Shown: positions 25,925-34,123 of the stretch, piece by piece | Layout: every line of letters starts with the position of its first letter | Position numbering within the stretch: the stretch's first letter is position 1 | Assembly (NCBI GenBank): GCA_949127975.1 | Contig: CASBRB010000269.1 | Coordinates: 1-44,154, forward strand | DNA from: Oscillatoriales cyanobacterium PMM_0019 | Lineage (GTDB): Bacteria; Cyanobacteriota; Cyanobacteriia; Cyanobacteriales; CASBRB01 | DNA length: 44,154 bases | Direction of reading: 5' to 3' | Translations under genes and position numbers: made by a program | Notes under the pieces: generated by a model | What the model saw: only the letters and a program-made list of their open reading frames with translations | Told to the model about the DNA's origin: nothing | The model's database searches: none

Positions 25925-26821
25925 ATGACTACAAGGATCGTTGAACAGCCAAACAAAAAATTGTGGCTAGCAGCACTTAAGCCGCCAATGTACAGCGTTG
26001 CCGTTATTCCAATTTGGGTGGGAACTGCTGTGGCTTTTGCTGAAACTCGAACTCTTCACGAACAGATTTTTTCTACCTTTTTAATGTCAGCAATTTTAAT
26101 TGTTGCATGGCTGAATCTGAGCAATGATGTATTTGATTCAGAAACAGGGATAGATAAAAATAAAGCCCATTCCCTCGTCAACTTGACAAGTAACAAATCT
26201 TTAATCTTTTGGCTGGCGAATCTGTTGTTATGTTTAGGTGTTCTGGGCGTTTTGGCAATCTCCTGGTGGCAACGTGATTTAACAGTAATCGGGTTGGTAA
26301 TCCTGTGTTGCGCTTTGGGCTATAGCTACCAAGGACCTCCCTTTCGCCTAGGCTACCAAGGTTTGGGGGAAATTATCTGCTTTATTTGCTTTGGACCTCT
26401 GGCTGTTGCCGCAGCATACTATAGTCAAGCCCAAACTTGGTCTATAACTAGCATCGCCGCATCTATCATTGTGGGGATTACCACCAGTTTAATTTTGTTT
26501 TGTTCGCATTTTCACCAGGGAGAGGATGATTTGGCAGCCGGGAAGCGATCGCCCATAGTTCGCCTCGGCACTGAAAAAGCTGCCCAACTTTTAATCTGGT
26601 TCGGCGGCAGTATCTATGTACTGACGGTGCTATTTGTGGTATTGCGAGTTTTTCCAGTTTGGACACTACTAATCTTTGCCAGTTTACCCTTTGCCTTGCA
26701 ATTATTCCGGCACGTAGGCACCAATCACGATCGGCCAGAAAAAGTGAGTAACTGCAAATTTATTGCCGTAACCTTGCATTTCTGGAGTGGTATCCTACTA
26801 GGACTGGGTTTCGTGCTGTAG
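25925..26821 (+). CDS. menA: 1,4-dihydroxy-2-naphthoate phytyltransferase
   Basis: 298 residues, UbiA-type prenyltransferase with about eight or nine membrane spans. The first Asp-rich motif is NDVFDSETGIDKNKAHS and the second is EDDLAAGKRSPIVRLG; these bind Mg and the prenyl diphosphate. It attaches the phytyl chain to the naphthoquinone ring in the membrane. It is transcribed divergently from menF, and menH begins 13 bp downstream. Confidence 0.95.
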   Translation: MTTRIVEQPNKKLWLAALKPPMYSVAVIPIWVGTAVAFAETRTLHEQIFSTFLMSAILIVAWLNLSNDVFDSETGIDKNKAHSLVNLTSNKSLIFWLANLLLCLGVLGVLAISWWQRDLTVIGLVILCCALGYSYQGPPFRLGYQGLGEIICFICFGPLAVAAAYYSQAQTWSITSIAASIIVGITTSLILFCSHFHQGEDDLAAGKRSPIVRLGTEKAAQLLIWFGGSIYVLTVLFVVLRVFPVWTLLIFASLPFALQLFRHVGTNHDRPEKVSNCKFIAVTLHFWSGILLGLGFVL

Positions 26822-26834
26822 GGGTACACATAGA

Positions 26835-27632
26835 ATGGTGAAGTTTGAAGAATATAAATTTCACTATTCTTTTACAGGTAGCAGAGATCAGCCGCCAATT
26901 CTTTTTTTGCATGGATTTATGGGCAACAGCAATGACTTTAATAGTGTAATGGCATTGCTGGCTGACCATTTTTATTGTATTGCTGTCGATCTTCCCGGAC
27001 ATGGAAACACCTTGGTGAGTGGTGGGGAGGAGTGCTACACAATGCCGAACACTGCCCGTGCGTTGCTTTGCTTACTAGACAGTTTAAATATAGAAAAATG
27101 CTTTTTAGTTGGTTATTCTATGGGTGGCAGGTTGGCGTTATACATGAGTCTTCATTTTCCAAACTGCTTTGCTAAAGTTGTACTTGAATCTGCCTCGCCA
27201 GGGTTAAAGACCGATGGGGAACGATTGGCACGAATTCAGCATGATGCCAAATTAGCAAACCAACTGGAAACCAGCGATTTTAAATCTTTTTTATTAAACT
27301 GGTACGAGCAGCCAATTTTTAATAATTTAAAACAACACCCTCAATTTGTAGACTTGTTCGAGAGGCGGTTGCAGAATAATCCTTTAGAATTAGCTCGATC
27401 GCTCCGGCAAATGGGAACTGGTTGCCAGCCTTCTTTATGGACTAAACTTGCTGATAATAAAATACCTCTGCTTTTGTTAGTAGGTGAACATGATGATAAA
27501 TTTATATCTATAAATGCTGCAATGACTAAAATTTGTAAATTGGCACAGATAAAAATAATTAAGGGTTGCGATCATAATATTCATTTTGAGCAAATAAATA
27601 AATGGGTAACACAAGTGAGAGACTTTTTTTAA
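26835..27632 (+). CDS. menH: 2-succinyl-6-hydroxy-2,4-cyclohexadiene-1-carboxylate synthase
   Basis: 265 residues, alpha/beta hydrolase fold. Motifs are LFLHGFMG (oxyanion side), nucleophile Ser95 in LVGYSMGG, acid residue in LLVGEHDDKF and His in KGCDHNIHFEQ. In MenH this triad eliminates pyruvate from the MenD product. Position between menA and menC supports the assignment. A palindromic element begins 3 bp after the stop. Confidence 0.92.
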   Translation: MVKFEEYKFHYSFTGSRDQPPILFLHGFMGNSNDFNSVMALLADHFYCIAVDLPGHGNTLVSGGEECYTMPNTARALLCLLDSLNIEKCFLVGYSMGGRLALYMSLHFPNCFAKVVLESASPGLKTDGERLARIQHDAKLANQLETSDFKSFLLNWYEQPIFNNLKQHPQFVDLFERRLQNNPLELARSLRQMGTGCQPSLWTKLADNKIPLLLLVGEHDDKFISINAAMTKICKLAQIKIIKGCDHNIHFEQINKWVTQVRDFF

Positions 27633-27635
27633 GGA

Positions 27636-27730
27636 CAGGACTTACACACACTGGCATATATAGGGGCAACCACAGGGGGTTTGCCCCTACGAACCCGCCC
27701 GCTATATATAGAGGCAGTGCGTAAGTCCTG
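27636..27730. repeat. ~90-bp palindromic element after menH
   Basis: 95 bp from CAGGACTTACACACACTGG to GTGCGTAAGTCCTG, with GGGGCAACCACAGGGGGTTT in the core. It lies between menH and menC in the otherwise co-directional operon; a GTTGGGTT repeat follows at 27748-27777. Confidence 0.88.
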
Positions 27731-27888
27731 AAGGACTAAGGTAAGCTTGTAGGTTGGGTTGAGGAACGAAACCCAACTGTTTTTTTTTGGGATATTTTCA
27801 GTCCTGTTCATGGTTAACTTAGGACTAAAGTCCTCACTACGAGCCTTTTTTGATGTTATAGTGAAAGCTATTATAGGGGGGCAGTAGC

Positions 27889-28839
27889 GTGACGACGCCC
27901 TATCAGTTAGAGTTTCGTCCTTACCAGCGCCGATTTAGGCAGCCATTACAAACCAGTCACGGCAGTTGGGAAATTCGAGAGGGCATTATCCTCCGCCTCA
28001 CCGACGAAACTGGGCGAGTGGGCTGGGGTGAAATTGCCCCTCTCCCCTGGTTTGGTTCCGAAACCCTAAAGCAAGCCCTGGATTTTTGCCACCAGCTAGG
28101 CTCGGAAATTACCCCAGAGACGATTTTCTCAATCCCAGATGCCCTACCCGCCTGCCAATTTGGGTTTGAGTCAGCTTGGGAAGCATTGAGCAGTAATCTA
28201 CAATCCAAAATCCAAAATCTAAAATCTAAAATAACCTACAGTTGCCTATTACCATCTGGGGTGGCTGCTTTGCGCGAGTGGCAACCACTATGGAATCAGG
28301 GATATCGCATCTTCAAATGGAAAATTGGCATCGCCTCAATAAAACAAGAACTTAATATTTTTCACCAGCTCGCTGATGCACTGCCAGCCTCAGCCCAACT
28401 AAGATTAGATGCTAACGGCGGACTTAGTTGGGAAGAAGCAAAAGAATGGTTGCAGGTTTGCCAAGAGTTGCCAGTGGAATTTTTAGAGCAACCGCTACCT
28501 GTTGAGCAGTTCGACGCTTTGTTGGAGTTGAGTACCCAGCATTCTACCCCCATAGCCTTGGATGAATCTGTAGCCACACTCGCTCAGCTACAAGCCTGTT
28601 ATCGGCAAGGTTGGCGGGAGATTTTTGTGATTAAGCCGTGCATAGTGGGTTCACCCAAAAGGTTGCGCCAGTTTTGCCAACAACATAAAATAGATGCTGT
28701 CTTCTCCTCCGTATTTGAAACAGAAATTGGTAGAGAAGCGGCGCTGAATCTGGCAACACAGTTGAGTCATAACAGAGCGGTAGGTTTTGGCATTGATCGC
28801 TGGTTCGTTTCAGGAATGGCAAATAATTTTATTCCCTAA
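27889..28839 (+). CDS. menC: o-Succinylbenzoate synthase
   Basis: 316 residues of the enolase superfamily; dehydrates the MenH product. Visible catalytic set: Lys pair in FKWKIG, Asp in LRLDANGG, Glu in EFLEQPL, Asp in IALDESVA and Lys in FVIKPCIVGS. The start is GTG at 27889, behind a GGGGGG-rich Shine-Dalgarno-like run. The 256-bp gap from menH is filled with repeats, so menC may be transcribed separately. menE, which often follows, is absent; a palindromic element starts 12 bp after the stop. Confidence 0.93.
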   Translation: MTTPYQLEFRPYQRRFRQPLQTSHGSWEIREGIILRLTDETGRVGWGEIAPLPWFGSETLKQALDFCHQLGSEITPETIFSIPDALPACQFGFESAWEALSSNLQSKIQNLKSKITYSCLLPSGVAALREWQPLWNQGYRIFKWKIGIASIKQELNIFHQLADALPASAQLRLDANGGLSWEEAKEWLQVCQELPVEFLEQPLPVEQFDALLELSTQHSTPIALDESVATLAQLQACYRQGWREIFVIKPCIVGSPKRLRQFCQQHKIDAVFSSVFETEIGREAALNLATQLSHNRAVGFGIDRWFVSGMANNFIP

Positions 28840-28851
28840 CGGGAAGATTTA

Positions 28852-28942
28852 CAGTACTGTAGCACACTGGCATATATAGGGGCAACCACAGGGGGTTTGC
28901 CCCTACGAACCCGCTATATGTAGTGGCAGTGCGTAAGTCCTG
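28852..28942. repeat. ~90-bp palindromic element after menC
   Basis: 91 bp, CAGTACTGTAGCACACTGG ... GTGCGTAAGTCCTG, 12 bp downstream of the menC stop. Very similar to the copy at 19721-19812. Confidence 0.88.
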
Positions 28943-29027
28943 ATAAAGCCCCCTTCATCAGGAGGCTAGACAAAATTAAGCTCTGTTTATCTGCGATCGA
29001 TTAGAATTCTTTAGAAACTCCGGTGCT

Positions 29028-29645
29028 TTAATTGTTACCCGACGAGCTACCAGATTTATTCTGGCTACTAGACTTATCATTGCTTGTGCTAGAGCTACTC
29101 TTGTCAGAATTTGACTTACTCGTCGAAGTTGATGACTCTGAACTAGAATTTGGAGGTTGAGCAGGATTGACGTTAACTGTTGTACTGGATTTTGTATTAG
29201 CTGGCTGTTGCGATGGATTAGGAACGTTAACGTTAACATCCGTTCTCGGAGCTGGTGCTGATTGTTGAGGAACCGAAACCGGAACCTGTTCAACCGTATG
29301 CTTTTCGATGACAGTTGTCTGTTTAGTTTGACTTTGAGAAGCCGCAGGTGAGGATACAGGTGCAGGCACTACGGCAGGGGCGGGAGTTGGCTCCGATCGC
29401 GGATACCAGAAGAACATAGCCGCCAAAGCTAGCCCTACCAATGATGTCAGAGTAATGCCGACTAACAAGCCACGAGCAGCATTATTGTTATCACGCACTT
29501 CTAGTCCATCCTCTTGAAGGCTCTGCTCAGTAACGCGACCATGAACGTAACCATCCCGATAGGAAACTGCTCTGTCTGGATCTACGTTCCCATTGGTATT
29601 AACGTGGTTCGGGTCATTGGAATTGCGATTTTGTAGGTTAGCCAT
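29028..29645 (-). CDS. Single-pass membrane protein with Pro- and Ser-rich C-terminal tail
   Basis: 205 residues. An Asn/Asp-rich cytoplasmic part (to about 58) precedes one membrane span (GLLVGITLTSLVGLALAAMF). A Pro/Ala-rich stretch, the ESSTSTSKSNSDKSSSS-type serine-rich tail and GSSSGNN end follow. No enzymatic motif. The low-complexity tail is probably extracytoplasmic and flexible. I do not recognise a named family. Confidence 0.8.
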   Translation of the reverse strand: MANLQNRNSNDPNHVNTNGNVDPDRAVSYRDGYVHGRVTEQSLQEDGLEVRDNNNAARGLLVGITLTSLVGLALAAMFFWYPRSEPTPAPAVVPAPVSSPAASQSQTKQTTVIEKHTVEQVPVSVPQQSAPAPRTDVNVNVPNPSQQPANTKSSTTVNVNPAQPPNSSSESSTSTSKSNSDKSSSSTSNDKSSSQNKSGSSSGNN

Positions 29646-29854
29646 TTGTGCCTGCCAGAAATAATTAACGGGATATGGTTAAAAACTGTTCAAGGTTGAG
29701 TGTTTTTGAACTATTTTCTTTCTTCTACTGATTAAGTTAACTTTTTTAGTAGCTTCTATGACTCTATCCTCAGAATGGATTCTCTCCTCTATCAAAAGAT
29801 TGAATTTTAAGGTTAAGTGGGTGGGCTCCAATTACAGTCTAAAACTCAAGCGAT

Positions 29855-29943
29855 CGGGACTTACGCAGGCTGGGCATATATTGGGGCACCCACAGGGGAT
29901 TGCCCCTACGAACCCCTATATGTAGTGTAGCTGCGAAAGTCCT
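29855..29943. repeat. Diverged ~90-bp palindromic element
   Basis: Ends read CGGGACTTACGCAG and CTGCGAAAGTCCTA. The core GGGGCACCCACAGGGGATTG is recognisable. Together with the copy at 34923-35010 it shares the TGTAGTGTAGCTGCG variant of the right end. Confidence 0.8.
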
Positions 29944-30071
29944 AGTGATATTAGAATCCCCCGAGTTTTAACCGTGGGGATATGTCAAAAACTGGCTTTA
30001 TTCTACAAATTCACTCTTTGGCAACAGTTTACCGATCGCAACCGTCTACTAAAATTAGAGAGTAACAGACT

Positions 30072-30092
30072 GTTATATCAAATTGATATAAC
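30072..30092. promoter_or_regulatory. Perfect 21-bp palindrome upstream of the exporter (candidate operator)
   Basis: Arms GTTATATCAA and TTGATATAAC around a single A, ending 27 bp before the ATG of the DHA2 exporter. Size and placement fit an operator for a TetR- or MarR-type repressor, and TATAAC could be part of a -10 box. No regulator gene is adjacent, so the protein is unknown. Confidence 0.6.
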
Positions 30093-30119
30093 ATTTAGTG
30101 CAATCTGCGATCTTACCCC

Positions 30120-31703
30120 ATGAGCACAACCCGTCAGCGTCCAACACATGAGAAGTCTGGTTATGTCGAAGGTCCATTGAAGTGGGCGATCGCGCTTACA
30201 GCTTCCCTAGGAGCCATACTGGAAGTGATAGACACCAGCATCGTCAACGTTGCCTTAGCAGATATGCAAGCAACACTTGGGGCAACAGTCAGCGAGATAG
30301 GCTGGGTGGTAACCGGTTATTCGATCGCCAACGTGATCCTGATCCCTTTAACTGCCTGGTTAGGAGATTACTTCGGTAAGAAAAGATACTTCATCTTCTC
30401 TCTCGTGGGCTTTACCATCGCCTCAGTGATGTGCGGTTTATCCATAAATTTAAATATGCTGATTGTCTCCCGCATCATCCAAGGTTTGTGTGGTGGCGGG
30501 TTACTTGCCAAGGCTCAAGCCATCCTGTTCGAGACATTCCCACCCCACGAGCAGGGCATTGCCCAGTCTGTTTTTGGAGTTGGGGTGATTGCCGGTCCCG
30601 CTATTGGTCCCACCCTAGGCGGCTTCCTGACTGATGGTCTAGGCTGGCGGTGGATTTTCTTCGTGAACATTCCCTTTGGGGTGTTGGCAGTTTTTATGGC
30701 ATGGCAGTTTTTGCTAGCTGATGACAAAAAGCAAATAAGTAAAAAGGTAGATTGGCTGGGGATAGGACTGTTAACAATTTCAGTAGGCAGTTTGCAGACG
30801 TTTTTAGAAGAAGGGCAACAGGATGACTGGTTTCAATCCGGTTTCATCACCACCCTGGCAATAGTTGGCACTATTGGACTAGGAATGTTTATCTGGCGGG
30901 AACTGACAACGCCAAACCCTGCTGTTGACTTAAAAGTGCTGCGCTATCGTTCCCTATCAGCCGGGAGTCTCTACTCAGCAATTCTGGGGATGGGACTGTA
31001 TGGAGCGCTGTTTGCCGTGCCAATCTTTGCCCAGAATGTACTCCACTTTACGGCGACGCAGACGGGTTTATTGCTGGCTCCCGGAGCCTTGGCATCAGCG
31101 ATCGTGATGGTGCTGTTAGGAAAAATATCTGGTAAAGTCGATCCCAGACTGCTAATTGCAGGCGGAGCGATCGGCACAGCTTTAGTAATGTTTCAACTGT
31201 CAACCATCACCCCGCAAACAGGAACCGACGATTTATTTTGGCCCCTAGTAGAGCGGGGAGGGGCGACAGTGCTGATGTTTCTCCCATTGAGTTTGGCAAC
31301 TTTAGGTCCCCTGCCCAAGAAGGATGTATCAGCAGGATCGGGATTTTATAATCTCACCCGCCAACTTGGAGGCAGCATAGGGATTGCCGTACTGACAACA
31401 ATGCTTACTCAACGTGAAGCTTTCCATCGAGCAACGCTGCTAACGCAAGTTAGTCTTTACAATTGGCAAACTAATCAGCGAATCGATGCGCTTACAGCAG
31501 GAATGGAAAGTAAGGGGATGGACCCTACTACGGCAAAGGCGCAAGCGCTTCAATTGATTAGTCATGCGGTCGATCTTCAGGCTGCTGTCATGTCGTTTGA
31601 AGATATCTTTAAAGTGGTTGGGATCGCCTTTCTGTGTTCCCTGCCCCTGCTGCTTTTCCTAGGTAAAGGAGGTGCCAAAGGTCAGGCACCAGCAGTCCAT
31701 TAG
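30120..31703 (+). CDS. DHA2-family MFS drug efflux transporter (EmrB/QacA type)
   Basis: 527 residues with about 14 membrane spans, the DHA2 subfamily of proton-coupled drug exporters. Motif segments include LEVIDTSIVNVALADMQ in the first span, GWVVTGYSIANVILIPLTAW, WLGDYFGKKRYF (motif A region), RIIQGLCGGGL and GVGVIAGPAIGPTLGGFL (motif C). The C-terminal half carries GSGFYNLTRQLGGSIGIAVL. No partner membrane-fusion protein is seen next to it. Likely controlled by the palindrome just upstream. Substrate unknown. Confidence 0.93.
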   Translation: MSTTRQRPTHEKSGYVEGPLKWAIALTASLGAILEVIDTSIVNVALADMQATLGATVSEIGWVVTGYSIANVILIPLTAWLGDYFGKKRYFIFSLVGFTIASVMCGLSINLNMLIVSRIIQGLCGGGLLAKAQAILFETFPPHEQGIAQSVFGVGVIAGPAIGPTLGGFLTDGLGWRWIFFVNIPFGVLAVFMAWQFLLADDKKQISKKVDWLGIGLLTISVGSLQTFLEEGQQDDWFQSGFITTLAIVGTIGLGMFIWRELTTPNPAVDLKVLRYRSLSAGSLYSAILGMGLYGALFAVPIFAQNVLHFTATQTGLLLAPGALASAIVMVLLGKISGKVDPRLLIAGGAIGTALVMFQLSTITPQTGTDDLFWPLVERGGATVLMFLPLSLATLGPLPKKDVSAGSGFYNLTRQLGGSIGIAVLTTMLTQREAFHRATLLTQVSLYNWQTNQRIDALTAGMESKGMDPTTAKAQALQLISHAVDLQAAVMSFEDIFKVVGIAFLCSLPLLLFLGKGGAKGQAPAVH

Positions 31704-31714
31704 GTTGAACAATT

Positions 31715-31936
31715 CTAGAGGGGCGACGAGGTAGCCTGCTCTAGCTTCGCCCAAGTCTGAGGACCAACAACGCCGTCTGGAGGCATACCTTGTTTTTGCT
31801 GAAACTGTACCACAGCAGTTTCGGTATTGGGGCCAAATATACCATCGCTGGAGCCGAGTTCGTATCCTAGCTTGTTCAACAACTCCTGTAATTTTTTAAC
31901 TTCTTTTCCAGCATCCCCCTGTTGCAAAGCCTTCAT
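31715..31936 (-). CDS. Small peptidoglycan-binding-like protein
   Basis: 73 residues, essentially one PG_binding_1 domain: GDAGKEVKKLQELLNKLGY, DGIFGPNTETAVVQFQQKQG and PPDGVVGPQTWAKLE. No signal peptide, so it would be cytoplasmic unless exported otherwise. The same domain occurs twice in the 34124-34843 protein. It converges with the exporter gene, 11 bp between stops. Confidence 0.88.
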   Translation of the reverse strand: MKALQQGDAGKEVKKLQELLNKLGYELGSSDGIFGPNTETAVVQFQQKQGMPPDGVVGPQTWAKLEQATSSPL

Positions 31937-31981
31937 TATTCTTCTCCCTTAGTGCTTCTCAGGATAAATTTTAACTGCTCT

Positions 31982-32034
31982 TTGAAGAACCCACCGTCCA
32001 TCATAGATTTAGATGGGGATTCCGAGTAAACCCC
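31982..32034. repeat. 53-bp hairpin repeat, copy 2
   Basis: Matches 8412-8464 at most positions (shared TTGAAGAACCC, TCATAGATTT, GATGGGGATTCCGAG). Found upstream of the small peptidoglycan-binding gene. Confidence 0.6.
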
Positions 32035-32205
32035 AATAAGGTAATACAGAGATAGTTCTACAGGTTAGCTTGACTATCAAGGTGTTTCAGTATTCGAGGC
32101 TCTCGATCGCCAACCAAATGATGGTAGAGTGAGGTTGGGGTGGTTTGGGTTTTGCGGCTACTGCGTGCAATATCAGTCCCCTTGTCGTGTTACCAGGTAG
32201 CCACA

Positions 32206-32245
32206 AATTGGAGTAAATTGGAGTAAATCGGTATAAATCGGAGTC
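32206..32245. repeat. Array of 10-bp direct repeats
   Basis: Four consecutive units of the type GGAGTAAATT, GGAGTAAATC, GGTATAAATC, GGAGTC with strict 10-bp period. The array lies about 27 bp upstream of a TTGACA box. Confidence 0.8.
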
Positions 32246-32271
32246 ATGGTACTACTCAGATGACCGAAGTG

Positions 32272-32301
32272 TTGACATTCCTACTTAAGGAGTTGTAATA
32301 T
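32272..32301 (+). promoter_or_regulatory. Promoter-like TTGACA-18-TAATAT
   Basis: A perfect -35 box (32272-32277), an 18-bp spacer and TAATAT (32296-32301); an overlapping TATAAT is at 32299-32304 with a 21-bp spacer. It points into sequence with no ORF, so it may drive a non-coding RNA. Confidence 0.45.
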
Positions 32302-32580
32302 AATTGGCAGATCGAGCCAGCAAGCGTGGGCCTAGAGATGTCGCTGACAAATAACAGCAAGCGTTAAAGTTTAGGAAGTTGGCTTGAAATTTTCCCCAAA
32401 AAGCCTAGATTGGTAACTTTCTAGGTGTACTATTTGGCTGGTTCAGATTGTACCGGGCTTGGGTAGCCACACCCATTGCGTTCCTACTCCACTACGCTCC
32501 AACTGGTTGAGTCTACGACTCACAAGAGCTGGTGGATGCGCTTACAGAGGAGCCGAAGAAAGTGAACGGTGATTTCGGAT

Positions 32581-32624
32581 TTATTACGTTTTATTACGTT
32601 TTACTCCGTTTTACCGACTACTCC
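32581..32624. repeat. Array of 10-bp repeats in opposite orientation
   Basis: TTATTACGTT, TTATTACGTT, TTACTCCGTT, TTACCGACTA, CTCC. Read on the other strand the third unit contains CGGAGTAAAA, close to the left array units. Each array is next to a copy of TCCCCTTGTC (32177-32186 and 32622-32631). Confidence 0.75.
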
Positions 32625-32760
32625 CCTTGTCCCGTCGTGCTATATCAAAATGTCCCGCTCAATTGCTGGTAGCAGGTTTTGCGGGGATGGTTTTTTTTGG
32701 CTATTTTTTCTCGCTTACAGAGCTGTATCCTTTATCAGATAAGGCTTTGAGCGAATTATC

Positions 32761-32853
32761 AAGACTTCCCAACAGAGAAGATTTCCACCTAAAAAAATCG
32801 GGAGCGTGGGAGCCCCCGTGTTAAAACCTGGGGAGGAAACGCGACACGTCTGA
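32761..32853 (+). pseudogene. Possible TnpB C-terminal tail relic
   Basis: One frame ends KKIGSVGAPVLKPGEETRHV and stop at 32851-32853. This resembles the C-terminal tails of IS1341-type TnpB proteins, where the coding end overlaps the guide-RNA scaffold. Nothing upstream in the frame looks like the RuvC or zinc-finger parts. Weak call from memory of the tail pattern. Confidence 0.3.
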
Positions 32854-33304
32854 ATAAATTGCAGAGTTATGCTATAATAAAGTCAACAGGTCAATTATAT
32901 CGACCTAAAGAGTGGGCTGCGGGAAAGTTATGCCGTCGTGCGAGTACGCACGACCGCTACGAAGAGTGGAAGATATCGATCCCTTGTGGGTGGAGTCCAG
33001 GAACCATCGCCTCGCTCCGGAGCAATCATCTGACAGTCGGATATCCAGCTTGCTCCGGCAGAAAAACTGGAGAATCCCTGTCTATGACGAGCAGGGAGTG
33101 TCAAGGCAGTCACACCATGAAGCGAAAGCTCTGGGAAAATACGGTCAATCCCACACATATACAAAAAAGAGTGCTATGATGGTAGATGAGAATTAATTCG
33201 GTTGCAGTGTTTGTTTTTATTATTGACAGGTTTTCCCTTTTGGTATTGGCAGGCTCCTCTCCGAAATCTAACTCTCTACACTCACCTAATTTTGGAGATA
33301 ATCC

Positions 33305-33607
33305 ATGTCAATTTATGTAGGCAACTTATCCTACGATGTCGCCGAAGCCGACCTCAGCCAAGTTTTTGCCGAATATGGAACGGTTAAGCGGGTTCAGCTA
33401 CCTACAGATCGTGAAACAGGTCGCAAGCGCGGGTTCGCATTTGTCGAAATGGGTACAGAGGCAGAAGAGACGGCGGCTATTGAAGCTCTTGACGGTGCAG
33501 AGTGGATGGGGCGCGATCTGAAGGTTAACAAAGCCAAACCTCGCGAAGATAACAGACCCTCTGGTGGATACGGGGGAAATAATCGTAACTTTTCCCGACG
33601 TTACTAA
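33305..33607 (+). CDS. rbp: RRM RNA-binding protein (cyanobacterial Rbp type)
   Basis: 100 residues: one RRM with RNP2 IYVGNL (3-8) and RNP1 RKRGFAFVEM, then a short Gly/Arg/Asn tail (SGGYGGNNRNFSRRY). Cyanobacterial Rbp proteins bind RNA, and members are cold-induced or guide mRNAs to membranes. AGGAGATAATCC-like sequence (GGAGATAATCC) gives the ribosome-binding site. The short glycine tail marks the Gly-rich subclass. Confidence 0.95.
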   Translation: MSIYVGNLSYDVAEADLSQVFAEYGTVKRVQLPTDRETGRKRGFAFVEMGTEAEETAAIEALDGAEWMGRDLKVNKAKPREDNRPSGGYGGNNRNFSRRY

Positions 33608-33643
33608 ACATCCTCAACTCTGCATTTAACTATAAAGAAAAAA

Positions 33644-33667
33644 GGAGCTTCGGAACTCCGAGGCTTC
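33644..33667 (+). terminator. Hairpin downstream of the RRM gene
   Basis: Stem GGAGCTTCGG / CCGAGGCTTC with loop AACT and wobble pairs, 37 bp after the stop, preceded by AAAGAAAAAA and followed by TTATTG. A weak-U intrinsic terminator. Confidence 0.6.
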
Positions 33668-33785
33668 TTATTGCTCAGTTGACGCCAAAGAAAAGAAATA
33701 GCATGATGCTTAATTAATTAGAAACAGGGAGCTTCGGTTAAACTCGTACTCCTTTAATTCATAAACATCAAGGAGCATTTTAACA

Positions 33786-33995
33786 ATGAGCAAAACACTG
33801 AAACCACATCCAAGTCTTCCCAGTGCATATATAGTGCTGAATAACTATGGCTATCAGCTTGGCATTGTTCAGCATCAAGGAGGTGTATGGTTAGTATTGC
33901 ATCATCGGGAAGTTCTACCATCATACCAAAGCAGAGTTGAGGCAGTTACAGCATTGACTAAACTCTGCAATCGGAGACCAAAAAAGTCTGCATAA
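33786..33995 (+). CDS. Small hypothetical protein
   Basis: 69 residues, basic, no membrane segment. SLPSAYIVLNNYGYQLGIVQ and GGVWLVLHHREVLPSYQSR suggest a compact beta-rich domain, and the end RRPKKSA is basic. AAGGAG lies at a good distance before the ATG. I do not recognise it; proximity to the RRM gene may be incidental because a terminator separates them. Confidence 0.65.
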   Translation: MSKTLKPHPSLPSAYIVLNNYGYQLGIVQHQGGVWLVLHHREVLPSYQSRVEAVTALTKLCNRRPKKSA

Positions 33996-34123
33996 GTTAA
34001 CAAATTTCGATTGAAGTAGCTCAGCATAGCATTATTTAGCCAAGCTAAACATTACGTTTGCCTTTTTGCCAACTTAATGTCGGCAGGGGTCTGCATCAAG
34101 TAGTTCATCTTCACCAATGAGAG

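Larger units (their letters stand above)
29646..30119. other. Divergent spacer upstream of the MFS exporter
   Basis: 474 bp. It holds a ~90-bp-element copy (29855-29943), a TCCCC/GGGGA hairpin (29954-29986) related to 15469-15493, and a perfect 21-bp palindrome (30072-30092) just before the exporter start. No gene seen. Confidence 0.7.
31937..33304. other. 1.37-kb non-coding region with decamer arrays
   Basis: No confident gene. Left to right: 53-bp hairpin repeat, direct array of 10-bp repeats (about 32206-32245), promoter-like TTGACA/TAATAT (32272-32301), structured-looking non-coding sequence, a second 10-bp array in reverse orientation (32581-32624), a possible transposase tail (to 32853), then an uninterpreted stretch with overlapping short ORFs up to the RRM gene. 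The 65-106-codon ORFs here show no family features. Confidence 0.6.

Noticed and set aside
32627-32824. 65-codon plus-strand ORF with a hydrophobic stretch
   Set aside because: It is shadowed by the TnpB-tail-like frame, starts next to the decamer array, and has no recognisable features.
32859-33196. Two overlapping ORFs (106 and 94 codons) before the RRM gene
   Set aside because: Neither shows domain features or a good start; Arg/Ser/Cys-rich composition fits a frame shadow. Possible intron or retron remnants could not be supported.
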